Shown here: one piece after another, positions 19,596-30,311 of the stretch
How positions within the stretch are numbered: position 1 is the stretch's first letter
Layout of the letters: each line of letters opens with the position of its first letter
Source of the DNA: Acidobacteriota bacterium
GTDB taxonomy: Bacteria > Acidobacteriota > Terriglobia > Bryobacterales > Bryobacteraceae
Direction: 5' to 3'
Length of the DNA: 64,000 bases
Assembly: GCA_947470805.1 (NCBI GenBank)
Contig: CANIVU010000027.1
Span: 16,444 to 80,443, forward strand
Notes under the pieces: model-generated
Databases searched by the model: none
Told to the model about the DNA's origin: nothing
The model's input: only the letters and a program-made list of their open reading frames with translations
Made by a program: the position numbers and the translations under genes

Positions 19596-21389
19596 ATGCC
19601 AGAACAAGTACCTCTGGATTTCCTCGGAGATCTACGCCGCACCCACTCGTGCGGACAGCTGCGCGCCACCGACATCGGCCAGCGCGTGATTTTGATGGGA
19701 TGGGTTCATCGCCGCCGCGATCTCGGCGGCGTGATCTTCATTCACCTGCGCGACCGCGACGGCGTCAGCCAGCTCGTCTTCCATGAAGACGAAAAGTTCG
19801 CCGCCTCCCACGAAAAGGCCGAACTGCTCCGCTCCGAGTACGTCATCGCCGTCGAGGGTCAGGTGAAGGGGCGCACCCCGGAAACTATCAATCCGAATAT
19901 CCCCACCGGCGAAGTCGAAGTCGTCGTCGAAAAGATCTGGATCCTGAACGAGAGCCGCACGCCTCCGTTCCCGATGGAAGACAACGTCGACGTCAACGAG
20001 GACGCCCGCCTCAAGTACCGCTACGTCGATCTCCGCCGCCCGCGCATGCAGCGCAACATCAAGCTGCGCGCCAAGATGAGCCTCGCCGTCCGCGAAGTGC
20101 TCGACGGCCTCGGCTTCCTCGAAATTGAAACGCCGTTCCTCACGAAATCCACCCCCGAAGGCGCGCGCGACTTCCTCGTCCCCAGCCGCATGTACCCCGG
20201 CGAATTCTACGCCCTGCCCCAGTCGCCGCAGATCTTCAAGCAGCTGCTCATGGTCAGCGGCTTCGACAAGTACTTCCAGATCGTGCGCTGCTTCCGCGAC
20301 GAAGATCTCCGCGCCGACCGTCAATACGAATTCACCCAGATCGACTTGGAGATGAGCTTCCCCCAACAGGAAACCATCGTCCAGACCATCGAACCGCTGC
20401 TCGAAAAAGTGTGCGAAGTGGCCGGCTTCAAAGTCACCGCGCCCTTCCCCCGCATGACCTACGCCCAGGCCATGCGCAGCTACGGCATCGACAAGCCGGA
20501 CATACGCATCCCGCCGTTCTACTGCGTCGAGGACCTCTTTCCGGAAGATCCCAACTTCGCCACCCCCGGCCTCCCGCTGGTCGCGATTGTGATCCCCAAC
20601 ACCGGCGCCCCCTCCCGCAAGGAGCGCGACGACCTGAAGGCCTTCGGCCAGGAGCGCGGCCTGCGAGTGTTCGATGATGCCAAGCGCCTCGAACGCGACG
20701 CCCCAGAACCCATGGCTAAGGTGCGTGAACGCACCGGCGCCGGCGAAAACGATCTGCTCTTCCTCTGCGGCTGGCTCGGCGAGCCCAAGGGCCACCGCCC
20801 CGAAGAGACCGTCCTCCAGGCCGCCGGTCAGCTCCGCCTCTTCGCCGCCCAGAAGTTCAACGACCGTCACAAGCTGCTCGACCCCACCGACTTCCGTTTC
20901 TGCTGGGTGCTCGACTTCCCGATGTTCGAATGGAACGACGAAGACGAACGCTGGGTTGCCGCCCACCATCCCTTCACCTCGGTCCACGACGAGGACATCG
21001 ACAAGCTCACGGCCGACCCGGCCCGCTGCCGCGCCAAGAGCTACGACATCGTGCTCAACGGCACCGAACTCGGCTCCGGGTCGATTCGTATCCACCGCCG
21101 CGACATCCAGTCGCAGGTGTTCAGCGCCCTCGGCCTGTCGCCGGAAGAAGCCCAAACCAAGTTCGGCTTCTTGCTCGAAGCGTTGGAATACGGCGCTCCG
21201 CCGCACGGCGGCATCGCGCTCGGCCTCGACCGTTTGGTCATGATCCTCGCCGGCGAAAAATCGCTCCGCGACGTCATTCCGTTCCCCAAGACCGCCAAGG
21301 GCACGGACCTCATGTGCGAAGCCCCCAGCGAAGTGCCCGACAAAAACCTCCGCGAGCTCAACATCCAAGTCCGCGCCAAACGCACCTAG
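19596..21389 (+). CDS. aspS: Aspartyl-tRNA synthetase
   Basis: [102 protein letters not shown]. Confidence 0.97.
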   Translation: MPEQVPLDFLGDLRRTHSCGQLRATDIGQRVILMGWVHRRRDLGGVIFIHLRDRDGVSQLVFHEDEKFAASHEKAELLRSEYVIAVEGQVKGRTPETINPNIPTGEVEVVVEKIWILNESRTPPFPMEDNVDVNEDARLKYRYVDLRRPRMQRNIKLRAKMSLAVREVLDGLGFLEIETPFLTKSTPEGARDFLVPSRMYPGEFYALPQSPQIFKQLLMVSGFDKYFQIVRCFRDEDLRADRQYEFTQIDLEMSFPQQETIVQTIEPLLEKVCEVAGFKVTAPFPRMTYAQAMRSYGIDKPDIRIPPFYCVEDLFPEDPNFATPGLPLVAIVIPNTGAPSRKERDDLKAFGQERGLRVFDDAKRLERDAPEPMAKVRERTGAGENDLLFLCGWLGEPKGHRPEETVLQAAGQLRLFAAQKFNDRHKLLDPTDFRFCWVLDFPMFEWNDEDERWVAAHHPFTSVHDEDIDKLTADPARCRAKSYDIVLNGTELGSGSIRIHRRDIQSQVFSALGLSPEEAQTKFGFLLEALEYGAPPHGGIALGLDRLVMILAGEKSLRDVIPFPKTAKGTDLMCEAPSEVPDKNLRELNIQVRAKRT

Positions 21390-21420
21390 GATTTTCCTGG
21401 GAGCCGGGCTACCGGATATA
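21390..21420 (+). repeat. Copy 1 of a 3' element (GATTTTCCTGGGAGCCGGGCTACCGGATATA)
   Basis: Near-identical to 22381-22408; both start immediately after a TAG stop. Confidence 0.85.
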
Positions 21421-21444
21421 TCCGCAATTAGAGAAAATCCCGAT

Positions 21445-21477
21445 AGACGGCGAGCAACCACTCGCCGTCTTTCTTTT
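21445..21477 (+). terminator. Rho-independent terminator downstream of aspS
   Basis: AGACGGCGAG-CAACCA-CTCGCCGTCT followed by TTCTTTT. Confidence 0.9.
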
Positions 21478-21479
21478 AC

Positions 21480-21875
21480 ATGACCGGGTTACCGGAATTC
21501 TCCTCACTTCGCCCCGCCCTCTGCTTCGCCGGCCCCCCCGCTGTCCTCATCCTTCTGGTTACCGGCCACATCCAGATCCCCCTCCTCATCGCCACCGCCA
21601 TCACCCTAGCCACCTTCGCCGTCTGGCCCCGCCGCGCCTTGCAGCCAATCCACGCCGCCATCCTAATCGCCCTCCTCACCAACCCGATCGCGGCCATCGT
21701 CCCCACGTTCCTAACGAAACTCGACCCCCGCCCGCACACTCCCCTCGTCTATCTGCAGATCTACGCCAACATGACCGCCGACGTCTTCCTCTACGGCGGC
21801 GCCATCCTCATCGTCATATTCCCCCTCATTTGCCACTACTGGCTGACAACTCCCGCCCCGCCCCCGCGCCTATAG
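21480..21875 (+). CDS. Small multi-TM membrane protein
   Basis: 131 aa with four apparent hydrophobic helices. Confidence 0.5.
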   Translation: MTGLPEFSSLRPALCFAGPPAVLILLVTGHIQIPLLIATAITLATFAVWPRRALQPIHAAILIALLTNPIAAIVPTFLTKLDPRPHTPLVYLQIYANMTADVFLYGGAILIVIFPLICHYWLTTPAPPPRL

Positions 21876-21879
21876 AAAT

Positions 21880-22380
21880 ATGCAAACCGAAGTCGTCCAA
21901 GTCATCCCCCAGGGCTATGAAAACCTGGCCTGCTCCTACGCCAAACCCGCCGCCTGGAAAACCGCCGACATCCCGCCCCAGCCCTTCGACAACGAGGGCC
22001 CCTACTTCTTCCTCCCCCTCGTCGCCGCCGTCTCCCCCGATGGCGCCGGAGCCTTTACCGTCGGCGCCCGCCCCGCCTACCCCGACGGCACCCTTATCCA
22101 ATGGCTCGAACATTTGGCCGCCCACGACCACATCGCCATCGACAACCCCCGCCCCTTCGAAGCCGACGGCATGCGCGGCATCCTGTTCGACGGCCGCCAA
22201 CCCGGCGACACCGCCGACTTTCTCATGCGCAACCTCTACATCGAAGACGGCGGCGTCCTCTATGCGATCGCCGGCATGGCCCTCGAACCCTATTTCGAAG
22301 CCATCGAGCCCTGGCTCTCCGCCATGACAACGTCCTTCCGCCCCGGCCAAATCAACGGCCCCACCGTCGCCCTCGACTAG
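21880..22380 (+). CDS. Hypothetical protein, 166 aa
   Basis: ORF with the local codon style, followed by the second 3' element copy. Confidence 0.55.
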   Translation: MQTEVVQVIPQGYENLACSYAKPAAWKTADIPPQPFDNEGPYFFLPLVAAVSPDGAGAFTVGARPAYPDGTLIQWLEHLAAHDHIAIDNPRPFEADGMRGILFDGRQPGDTADFLMRNLYIEDGGVLYAIAGMALEPYFEAIEPWLSAMTTSFRPGQINGPTVALD

Positions 22381-22408
22381 GATTCCCCTGGGAGCCGGGC
22401 TACCGGGA
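22381..22408 (+). repeat. Copy 2 of the 3' element (GATTCCCCTGGGAGCCGGGCTACCGGGA)
   Basis: See copy 1. Confidence 0.85.
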
Positions 22409-22451
22409 AATTCCCTGATTTAGGCATTCCCCGGCCGCCCAACCACGAAAA

Positions 22452-22880
22452 CTAATCAGCAACTTTCAACGACTGGTGCGACACCAACTGCCAGCCCTTG
22501 CCGCCCTTCACAAACACGTGCGTGTACTTCAAGTGGGCCTTCCCCGGCTTCCCATCGGTCACAAACTCAAAGTTCGCGTCGCCGTTGATCACCGCCGTCT
22601 GCCCATACACCCGGATCTTCAAATCGTTGATCTTCCCGGAAACATATTTCTGCTTGCCCGTCTGCAACGACTTCACTTAGCTCGCCTTCGAATCCATCAC
22701 CCCGGTCGAATGCAAGTACATCAGATCGTCCGCCAGAACATGGTCCAGCTTCCGGAAATCGTTCTTCGTGATCCCCGTCAGCCACTCATTCTCCGCGGCC
22801 TTCACTTCATCGGCCACCGCGGCAAACACCGGCGCCGCCACCAGCAAACCCATCAGAAAAAGGAAATTTCGCATGACCAC
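22452..22880 (-). pseudogene. SnoaL/DUF4440 (NTF2-like) secreted protein interrupted by an in-frame TAA
   Basis: ORFs 22677-22880 and 22452-22676 are contiguous in the same frame: ...MDSKAS*VKSLQTGKQKYVSGKINDLKIRVYGQTAVINGDANF... Confidence 0.75.
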
Positions 22881-22889
22881 ACAATGACA

Positions 22890-23786
22890 CTAACCAAGCC
22901 ACTTATCAAGGTACCGCTTGGCCGCCTGAATCCCCTCGAACTCCGTCATCCGGTTCCCCTCGTACTCAATCCCCACATACCCCTGATACCCCGCCGCCTC
23001 CACCGTCTTCATCAGCCGGTCCATATCCATCGACGTCTCTTTCAACTGCGCATCGAAATCGAAGCACTTGAACGACACGCCCCGCGCATGCGCCATCAAC
23101 TTCCGCACCGCCTCATACCGGTCGATCTCCTTCGGGAAATTCCCGAAATCCGGCAGCGTCCCCAGGTTTTTCAACTTCGCCTGCTGCATCAGCCGCACCA
23201 CCACATCCGGGTTCGACGAAATCCCCCCGTGGTTCTCAATGATCACGCTGATATTCCGCCCCGCGGCATACTCGCATAGCTTCGAAAAACTCTCCACGCA
23301 CCGGCCAATAAAATCGTCGATCTCCGCCGCCGTCGCCGGCTGCTTCTCGCCCGGGTACATGTTCGTGCGAATCGCGTGCCCGCCCAGCTCCGCCGTAACG
23401 TCCACCCACTTGCGATGGTTATCCGCCGCCGCCATCCGCTGGGCCTTATCGGTGTGGCCCATGAAGCCCTCGCCGTCGCACATGATCAACACGGCCTTCG
23501 TGCCCGTCGCCGCCATGTTGCTCTTCAGCCGCCGCACATAGTCATGCGTCGGAGCCTCCCACAGCCCATTCACAAACTCCAGGCCCTCAATCCCGAACTG
23601 CTCCCGCGCAATCCGCGGAAAGTCCAGGTTGGTCATCAGCCGGCTCCGGATCGCCTTATGCAGCGACCACTCGGCCAGCGAGATCTTCATCTTCTTCGCC
23701 CCTCCGGCCTGTCCAAAAGCCAAAGCCTGTCCGAAATGCAAAGAAGGTATCGCGGCCCCAAGGCCGAAAAGTGTGCGACGGTCCAT
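22890..23786 (-). CDS. Sugar phosphate isomerase/epimerase (TIM barrel), signal-bearing
   Basis: AP-endonuclease-2-like TIM-barrel motifs (ISVIIENHGGISSNPDVVVRLM; GYQGYVGIEYEG). Confidence 0.85.
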   Translation of the reverse strand: MDRRTLFGLGAAIPSLHFGQALAFGQAGGAKKMKISLAEWSLHKAIRSRLMTNLDFPRIAREQFGIEGLEFVNGLWEAPTHDYVRRLKSNMAATGTKAVLIMCDGEGFMGHTDKAQRMAAADNHRKWVDVTAELGGHAIRTNMYPGEKQPATAAEIDDFIGRCVESFSKLCEYAAGRNISVIIENHGGISSNPDVVVRLMQQAKLKNLGTLPDFGNFPKEIDRYEAVRKLMAHARGVSFKCFDFDAQLKETSMDMDRLMKTVEAAGYQGYVGIEYEGNRMTEFEGIQAAKRYLDKWLG

Positions 23787-23796
23787 GCCTTATAGG

Positions 23797-24432
23797 CTAC
23801 AGCGAAAGGAGCTGCGAAGGGTGATCGATCCAGAAATCCGGCCCCGCAGCCGTCATCTCTTCGTGGTTCCCATAGCCCCAACGTACCGCGCAAACGGTAA
23901 CTCCCGCCGCGCGCCCGGCCACCACGTCGGCCGTCGAATCGCCCACAAACAAGACATCGGACGCCGCAACGCCCATCGCCTCCAACCCGCGATGAATCAC
24001 GTCCGGCGCCGGCTTGGCCGGGAACCCATCGGTGCCCTGCACGTGTTCAAAATACGGCAGCATCCCGAACTGTTCCAACACCACGCGCGTCATCGCCGTG
24101 CCCTTCGTCGTCGCCGTGCCTTTCCGCCCCGGCAACGCCGACAGCGTCTCCACAACGCCCTCATACGTCCGCGTTCCCGAGTGGCCTTTGGCCGTATAAA
24201 TCGCCCGGTACTGCAAGATCAAATCGTCAATCCCGGCCTGGTCTATGCCCGGAATGATATCGGTGAACAGCTCCGTCAAATGCTTCCCAATATAGGAACG
24301 GAGCAGAGAAACCGGTTGCGCCGGATACCCGTTTCGGTCCAATGTTTCCAGGACCGAACTCGTGATATCCGGCGCAGAATCCGTCAACGTCCCATCGACG
24401 TCGAAAAGATAAACCGGGAAAAACAGAGCCAT
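23797..24432 (-). CDS. HAD hydrolase, phosphoglycolate phosphatase-like
   Basis: YLFDVDGTLTDSAPDI; GDSTADVVAGRAAGVTVCAVRWGYG. Confidence 0.9.
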   Translation of the reverse strand: MALFFPVYLFDVDGTLTDSAPDITSSVLETLDRNGYPAQPVSLLRSYIGKHLTELFTDIIPGIDQAGIDDLILQYRAIYTAKGHSGTRTYEGVVETLSALPGRKGTATTKGTAMTRVVLEQFGMLPYFEHVQGTDGFPAKPAPDVIHRGLEAMGVAASDVLFVGDSTADVVAGRAAGVTVCAVRWGYGNHEEMTAAGPDFWIDHPSQLLSL

Positions 24433-26345
24433 TACGCCGGTTGCGGACCTTCCGTCAACGGCGGAATACGCAACCCGCCATCAGGCCGAACCGACATCGG
24501 CGTCGCCGCCGGCTTGTCGTCGTCGGACTTGGTTTTCCGCACCGCCGCCAGGCTCTCGCCGCGAATCAACTGCTGCACTTCCGCGCCATCCAGAACTTCC
24601 CGTTCCAGCAGTGCTTCGGCAATGCGGATCAACGCATCGTTGTGCTGCTCGATGATCACCCGAGCCCGCTTGTAACCCTCATCTACGAACCGGTGCACAG
24701 CCTCGTCAATCCGGATCGCTGTGGCTTCCGAATAGTCGCGGTGCTGCGAGATCTCCCGGCCCAGGAAGATCTGTTCTTCCTTTTTGCCGTAGCTCATCGG
24801 CCCCATGTCGCTCATGCCCCATTCGCAGACCATCTTGCGTGCCATGTCGGTGGCCCGCTCAATGTCGTTGCCCGCGCCGGTGGTGATGTGGTGCATGAAG
24901 ATCTCCTCGGCAATGCGGCCGGCCATCAAAATGGCAAGCTGCGATTCCAGGAAGTCCTTGTGGTAGGAGTGCTTATCGTCGATCGGCAACTGCATCGTCA
25001 AGCCCAGCGCCATGCCGCGCGGGATGATCGTCACCTTGTGCAACGGATCGGCATGCGGAATCAAAACCGCCACCAACGCGTGCCCGGCCTCATGATACGC
25101 CGTGTTCTTCTTCTCTTCGTCGGTCAGCATCATGGACTTGCGTTCCGTGCCCATGATGACCTTGTCCTTGGCATGTTCGAAGTCGTACATCGTCACGACT
25201 TTGCGATTCTGCCGTGCCGCAATGAGAGCCGCTTCATTGACGAGATTCGCCAAATCCGCACCGGCAAAACCGGGTGTCCCACGAGCCAGCACGCTCAAAT
25301 CCACATCGTCCGACAACGGCACTTTCTTCGTGTGAACCCGCAGAATCTGCTCGCGGCCCTTCACATCGGGACGGCCCACAACTACGCGCCGGTCGAAGCG
25401 GCCCGGGCGTAACAACGCTGGATCCAACACGTCCGGACGGTTCGTCGCCGCCACCAGAATCACGCCTTCGTTGGACTCAAACCCGTCCATCTCCACCAGC
25501 AACTGATTCAGCGTCTGCTCGCGTTCATCGTGTCCGCCGCCCAGGCCCGCGCCACGATGGCGGCCCACAGCGTCGATTTCGTCGATGAAGATGATACAAG
25601 GCGCATTCTTCTTGCCCTGTTCAAACAGATCGCGCACACGGCTGGCGCCCACGCCGACAAACATTTCCACGAAGTCGGAACCCGAAATCGAGAAAAACGG
25701 CACATTCGCTTCGCCCGCGATCGCCCGCGCCAACAGCGTCTTACCAGTACCAGGAGGCCCGACGAGCAGTACGCCCTTCGGAATCCGTCCGCCCAGTTTC
25801 TGGAACTTCTGCGGCTCGCGCAAAAACTCAATGATTTCCTGCAGCTCTTCCTTGGCTTCATCCACGCCCGCAACGTCTTTAAACGTCACTTTTTTCTGCT
25901 GCGACGAATGCAGCCTGGCTCGACTCTTGCCGAAGCTCAGGGCTTTGTTCCCCCCGCTCTGCATCTGGCGGATCATGAAGAAATACAGCGCCAGCAACAG
26001 GATAAAGGGAATGGAGTTGATGATCAACGAGATCATGTTGGCGTTGGACGCCTCTTTGATTTCCACGTTGACGTTCTTGTCCCGCAACATCTTGTAGACG
26101 TCGGGGTAATTGTTCGGGATCAGCGTCCGAAGGGTGCCCTCACCTTCGTCGACGAAGTCGCCTTTGACCTCATTGGCCGTAATCTGAACTTTCTTGATCT
26201 TGCCAGCTTCCACCGCCGTCAGGAACTGGGAGAACGTGAGCGGCTGCTCCACCTTCTTGTTCCCCGGCTTCACAACCGTGTACAGGATGATGACCAAACA
26301 TACGATCACCAGCCAGAAGATCAATTTGTTGACATTCGATGACAT
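24432..26345 (-). CDS. ftsH: ATP-dependent zinc metalloprotease FtsH
   Basis: [56 protein letters not shown] zinc site. Confidence 0.98.
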   Translation of the reverse strand: MSSNVNKLIFWLVIVCLVIILYTVVKPGNKKVEQPLTFSQFLTAVEAGKIKKVQITANEVKGDFVDEGEGTLRTLIPNNYPDVYKMLRDKNVNVEIKEASNANMISLIINSIPFILLLALYFFMIRQMQSGGNKALSFGKSRARLHSSQQKKVTFKDVAGVDEAKEELQEIIEFLREPQKFQKLGGRIPKGVLLVGPPGTGKTLLARAIAGEANVPFFSISGSDFVEMFVGVGASRVRDLFEQGKKNAPCIIFIDEIDAVGRHRGAGLGGGHDEREQTLNQLLVEMDGFESNEGVILVAATNRPDVLDPALLRPGRFDRRVVVGRPDVKGREQILRVHTKKVPLSDDVDLSVLARGTPGFAGADLANLVNEAALIAARQNRKVVTMYDFEHAKDKVIMGTERKSMMLTDEEKKNTAYHEAGHALVAVLIPHADPLHKVTIIPRGMALGLTMQLPIDDKHSYHKDFLESQLAILMAGRIAEEIFMHHITTGAGNDIERATDMARKMVCEWGMSDMGPMSYGKKEEQIFLGREISQHRDYSEATAIRIDEAVHRFVDEGYKRARVIIEQHNDALIRIAEALLEREVLDGAEVQQLIRGESLAAVRKTKSDDDKPAATPMSVRPDGGLRIPPLTEGPQPA

Positions 26346-26419
26346 TGCTTCCTCAATCTATGAGACGCCCGGACCGGCCTGCGTGATACATCAATTCAGA
26401 AAATCTCTCACAACACCAG

Positions 26420-27733
26420 TCATTTAGAGGATACCGTATCGCAGCGCACCTGGAGGCGAATCCGTGTCCCGGGCCCCGCCGCCGCTCTCGCGGCCGCTCC
26501 AAAGCGATATATCCAAACGATCCCGTCACTATCTGTAATCATCGGCCAATAATGCCGGTCCCATGAGGGTACTCGTTCCCGCGCCAGCATTTCTTTCACC
26601 GGCCGGTCTTCCGCACGCCCCACAGCCTGAAACCGATCCCCGGCCCTCCATCCTCGTAAACGCAACGGAGGCCGCAATCGTTCCCAATCCAGCGCTATAG
26701 CTTCCTCTCCAGTATACCCCTCCATCCCTACGAGATTTACCCGTACTAGCCGTTCTCCTACCCCTGCCTCTTCTTCCCCCCGCGCCCCGTCCTCCCCACC
26801 AATCCGCACCCAGTCCAACGACCGCTCCACCCGCCCTCCCGGCACCTCCACCGCTCCCTCTCCGCTCGCGCTCATCACTAACCCCATCACCCGCTCCACA
26901 TGCCCCTGGTCCAACCGCCGCAGGCTCCCAAATACCCGCTCCAGTCCCATCCGTACCACCCGTACCAACAACGCCCGGTGCAACCCTGCCAACGCCCCTA
27001 CCTCCAAAACCAATCCCCCCCGTACCCACCGTTCGTTCCCGTCCAACACCGCACCCGCCGTCTCCCGCCAATACGCCTCATCCACACCGGCCATCTCCGC
27101 CACCCGCCCCAACGCCGCCTCGCAGTTCGCGTCCATCTCCCGCATCACCGGCATCACCCGCGCCCGTACCCGGTTCCGCAAAAACGCATCGGTCCCGTTC
27201 GACGCATCCTCTCGCCACGACAATCCCCGCTCCCCCAGCCACGCCCGGATCTCATCCCGTCTAACCCCCAACAGCGGCCGGACTAACCCCTCCGCCGTTA
27301 CCGGCAACACCCCGCGCAGCCCGGTCGTCCCCGCGCCCCGTAACAGCCGCATGACGACCGTCTCCGCCTGGTCCGACGCCGTATGCCCCGTTGCCACCCG
27401 GTCCATCCCCGACCGGGCAAAAAACGCCAACCGCTCCCGCCGGCAGAACTGTTCCAGATTCCCCGACGCCTCCCCCATCCGATACGACAAAAACGGCACA
27501 CCCAGCTCCGCCGCCAACCCCCGCACAAATTCACAATCCCCGTCCGACTCCGCCCCCCGCAACCCATGATTCACATGCAGCACCGTCAACGCCGCCCCGC
27601 CCCGCGCCACCAGATAATGCAACAAAAATACCGAGTCCGCCCCGCCCGAAACCGCCACGCCAAGCCGTGTTCCCGGGGGGATCATGTTATAACGAAAGAT
27701 CGTGTTCTCGATTCGTTCGAGCACTGCAATCAT
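26420..27733 (-). CDS. tilS: tRNA(Ile)-lysidine synthetase
   Basis: PP-loop GVAVSGGADSVFLLHYL; VLHVNHGLRGAESDGD; start chosen at CAT 27731-27733 (ORF track runs to 27988). Confidence 0.92.
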   Translation of the reverse strand: MIAVLERIENTIFRYNMIPPGTRLGVAVSGGADSVFLLHYLVARGGAALTVLHVNHGLRGAESDGDCEFVRGLAAELGVPFLSYRMGEASGNLEQFCRRERLAFFARSGMDRVATGHTASDQAETVVMRLLRGAGTTGLRGVLPVTAEGLVRPLLGVRRDEIRAWLGERGLSWREDASNGTDAFLRNRVRARVMPVMREMDANCEAALGRVAEMAGVDEAYWRETAGAVLDGNERWVRGGLVLEVGALAGLHRALLVRVVRMGLERVFGSLRRLDQGHVERVMGLVMSASGEGAVEVPGGRVERSLDWVRIGGEDGARGEEEAGVGERLVRVNLVGMEGYTGEEAIALDWERLRPPLRLRGWRAGDRFQAVGRAEDRPVKEMLARERVPSWDRHYWPMITDSDGIVWIYRFGAAARAAAGPGTRIRLQVRCDTVSSK

Positions 27734-27752
27734 TGTAGAGGAGACCTTACCT

Positions 27753-28289
27753 GTGAACGTCACCGACCGCGCCGCTCGTGTGAAATTGTTGCTGATGGAT
27801 GTCGACGGTGTCATGACCGACGGCACCCTCTGGAACGTCCCCGACGGCCAGGGCGGCTTCGCCGAAACCAAGGGCTTCGATTCCCAGGACGGCATCGCCC
27901 TCCAATGGCTCAGCTGGAACGGCATCAAGACCGGCGTGATCAGCGGCCGCGTCTCCCCCGCCACCGAGATCCGCGCCAAGCAGTGCAAAATGTCCTACAT
28001 CTACCAGGGCCACATCGAAAAGGTGCCGATTCTCGAAGAGATCATGGCGGACGCGAAGGTCTCCGCCGACGAAATCGGCTACATCGGTGACGATCTCACC
28101 GACGTCGTCATCTTCCGCCGTGTCGGACTCGCCATCTCCGTCAACAACGCCCGCCCCGAAGTGAAAGGTGCCGCCCACATCGTCACCGAAGCCAAAGGCG
28201 GCCAGGGAGCCGTTCGCGAAGTCGTCGAAATGATCCTCCAGGCCCAAGGCCTCTGGGACCAGATCCTCACCAAATACGAGGTCAAGTAG
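27753..28289 (+). CDS. KdsC-like HAD phosphatase (Kdo-8-phosphate phosphatase family)
   Basis: [25 protein letters not shown]-type [50 protein letters not shown] start preceded by GAGGAG. Confidence 0.88.
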   Translation: MNVTDRAARVKLLLMDVDGVMTDGTLWNVPDGQGGFAETKGFDSQDGIALQWLSWNGIKTGVISGRVSPATEIRAKQCKMSYIYQGHIEKVPILEEIMADAKVSADEIGYIGDDLTDVVIFRRVGLAISVNNARPEVKGAAHIVTEAKGGQGAVREVVEMILQAQGLWDQILTKYEVK

Positions 28290-28291
28290 CC

Positions 28292-28957
28292 GTGCTCGAC
28301 GAGACCAGCGAACGCACGGCATTTGAAGTCGTTGGCGACGCCGGTCCCGGGTTTCTCGCCCAACTCACCGGTGTCATCGCCCGCCGCGGCGGTGACATCA
28401 CCAGCGTCCAGATCATGGAGTCCCGCCCCAACTCCCGGACCTATTTCGAAGTCGAAATCATGGGCAACTCCGCCGGCATGCTCGATGAGCTCCGCACCCT
28501 CCCTATCGTCCACGAAGTCCGCATGGTCAACTCCATGCAGAAGATCTACGGCAAGCGCATCATCATCATGGGTGGCGGCGCCCAGGTCGGCCAGGTCGCC
28601 ATTGGCGCCATCTCCGAAGCCGACCGCCACAATATCCGTGGCGAGCATATCTCCATCGATACCATCCCCCTCGTCGGCGAATCCGCTCTGGCCGAAGCCG
28701 TCCGCGCCGTTGCCCGCCTGCCCCGCGCCAAAGCGCTCGTCCTCGCCGGTTCCCTCATGGGAGGCGAAATCGAACAGGCCGTCCGCGACGTGCGCGAACA
28801 AGGCCTGCTCGTTGTTAGCCTCAACATGGCCGGCAGCGTGCCCGAAGCAGCCGACCTCGTAGTCACCGATCCCGTTCAAGCCGGCGTCATGACCGTCATG
28901 GCCATCGCCGACACCGCCAAGTTCACAATCGATAAGCTCAAGCGCCGCGTGTTCTAA
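28292..28957 (+). CDS. ACT domain protein, DUF5612-like
   Basis: N-terminal ACT fold ([33 protein letters not shown]) plus C-terminal phospho-sensor-like region. Confidence 0.75.
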   Translation: MLDETSERTAFEVVGDAGPGFLAQLTGVIARRGGDITSVQIMESRPNSRTYFEVEIMGNSAGMLDELRTLPIVHEVRMVNSMQKIYGKRIIIMGGGAQVGQVAIGAISEADRHNIRGEHISIDTIPLVGESALAEAVRAVARLPRAKALVLAGSLMGGEIEQAVRDVREQGLLVVSLNMAGSVPEAADLVVTDPVQAGVMTVMAIADTAKFTIDKLKRRVF

Positions 28958-29606
28958 CCGCCAGCGAATACTCCCGCACCGTCTCCCCAGCCACCTTCAG
29001 CCGCACCCAATACTGCCCCGCGCGCAGCCCCGGCGCATACTTCAGAACGACTTTCTCCCCCTCGGTCAGGGCAGGGAACTCGGCCAACACCGCGCCATCG
29101 GCCGTCACAATCTGTGTCGTCGCCCCGGGCAACGACAACCCGCGCGCGTCCAGCCGCAACTCCAAGCTGAACCCTTCCATCGCCACCGGTCCGGCCAGGT
29201 CCCCGCGCATCGTCGCCAGTTCCACCTGCTGCCATTCCCCAGGCGTCGCCGCCCGCCACGGTTGCCAAACCAATACAGCCAGTAAAACCACAAACGCCCC
29301 GGCCAGCGCCGGAGCAGGCATCGGCAGCCAATCCAGTTGGAAGAAACGCTTCCACGCGGGTTCTTGAACCGGCGCAATCGCCACGTTCCTCGCCGCCTCC
29401 CGCATCAGCGCGACGTACTCCGTCGCCTCATCCAGCCGCTCCTGGCACGGAGCGCAGACGAGGATATGCTCCTCCACCTCGCCCAGCTCCGGCTCGTCCA
29501 GCCGGCCCAGCGCGTACAGTTCGAGCGTCTCTTCTTCGGGATGCGCCTTCCGCGGTTCGGCCATGCGCAACTCCTCAATCTGAATTTGTTTGAGCTTCCT
29601 GTTCAT
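28938..29606 (-). CDS. Zinc-finger anti-sigma factor-like membrane protein
   Basis: H...C..C motif ([15 protein letters not shown]) then TM ([15 protein letters not shown]). Confidence 0.8.
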   Translation of the reverse strand: MNRKLKQIQIEELRMAEPRKAHPEEETLELYALGRLDEPELGEVEEHILVCAPCQERLDEATEYVALMREAARNVAIAPVQEPAWKRFFQLDWLPMPAPALAGAFVVLLAVLVWQPWRAATPGEWQQVELATMRGDLAGPVAMEGFSLELRLDARGLSLPGATTQIVTADGAVLAEFPALTEGEKVVLKYAPGLRAGQYWVRLKVAGETVREYSLAVRTRGA

Positions 29607-29642
29607 TGTAAGGGGCAGTCCTTTGCCTTCACTAAAGTAGTG

Positions 29643-30308
29643 TCAAACGCCGGCACTTTTTCTCAAAAAATTGTTTTCAGTTGTATTCGTTTTCTCTAGC
29701 TTCCGCTTCCCGATCTCCGCAAACCGCTGCTTCGCCCTCGATTTCAACAGCCGGAACTGCGTGTCGTTCAACCCCATCTCCCGGCAAATCTGTTCCTGCG
29801 ACTGCTCATACAGGTAAAACCGCGTCAATATTTCACGGTCCCGCCGTGAAATCGTATGCAGTACCTGCTCCATAATCTCCACCCGCTGCCGCCGCTCGGC
29901 GTCTTTTTCCGGATCCGCCCGCTCATCGGCCGTCGCGTAGCCGTCCTCCAGGTCCGTCCGCTCCCGCCGTTCTTCCACCAGCCGGTCAATGTGGGTCGCC
30001 ACCAGCCGTCGCACCACCGTCCGCACGAAGCCCATCAACCGCTCCGGCTCCCGCAACTCCCCACGCTGGATCGCCCCCAGCACTACCAGAAACGTATCGT
30101 GCACTTTGTCTTCGATCTCTTGCGCACCCAACTGCCGCGACAGGTAATACCGCACGCCTCGGCCGAACGTTGTATACAACCGCGACATCGCATCCTGGTC
30201 GCCAGCCCGGATACTCTCCACCAGTTCAGTCCACTCCGCCGCCGCCTCACCCGGTATATCCGGGTCCGGCTGCGCGTCTGGAATGATCTCTTCAGGAATC
30301 GTTAGCAT
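29643..30308 (-). CDS. RNA polymerase ECF-type sigma factor
   Basis: Region 2 and region 4 features (MSRLYTTFGRGVRYYLSRQLGAQEIEDKVHDTFLVVL; SRRDREILTRFYLYEQSQEQICREMGLNDTQFRLLKSRAKQRF). Confidence 0.9.
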   Translation of the reverse strand: MLTIPEEIIPDAQPDPDIPGEAAAEWTELVESIRAGDQDAMSRLYTTFGRGVRYYLSRQLGAQEIEDKVHDTFLVVLGAIQRGELREPERLMGFVRTVVRRLVATHIDRLVEERRERTDLEDGYATADERADPEKDAERRQRVEIMEQVLHTISRRDREILTRFYLYEQSQEQICREMGLNDTQFRLLKSRAKQRFAEIGKRKLEKTNTTENNFLRKSAGV

Positions 30309-30311
30309 CGT

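Noticed and set aside
18477-19675. Multiple long ORFs on both strands (e.g. 18617-19228, 18633-19358)
   Set aside because: Arise from stop-poor, GC-rich tandem repeats; compositionally biased, no domain, unit length not kept in frame
19632-21461. 609-aa antisense ORF opposite aspS
   Set aside because: Shadow ORF from high-GC codon bias; the sense strand encodes unmistakable AspS
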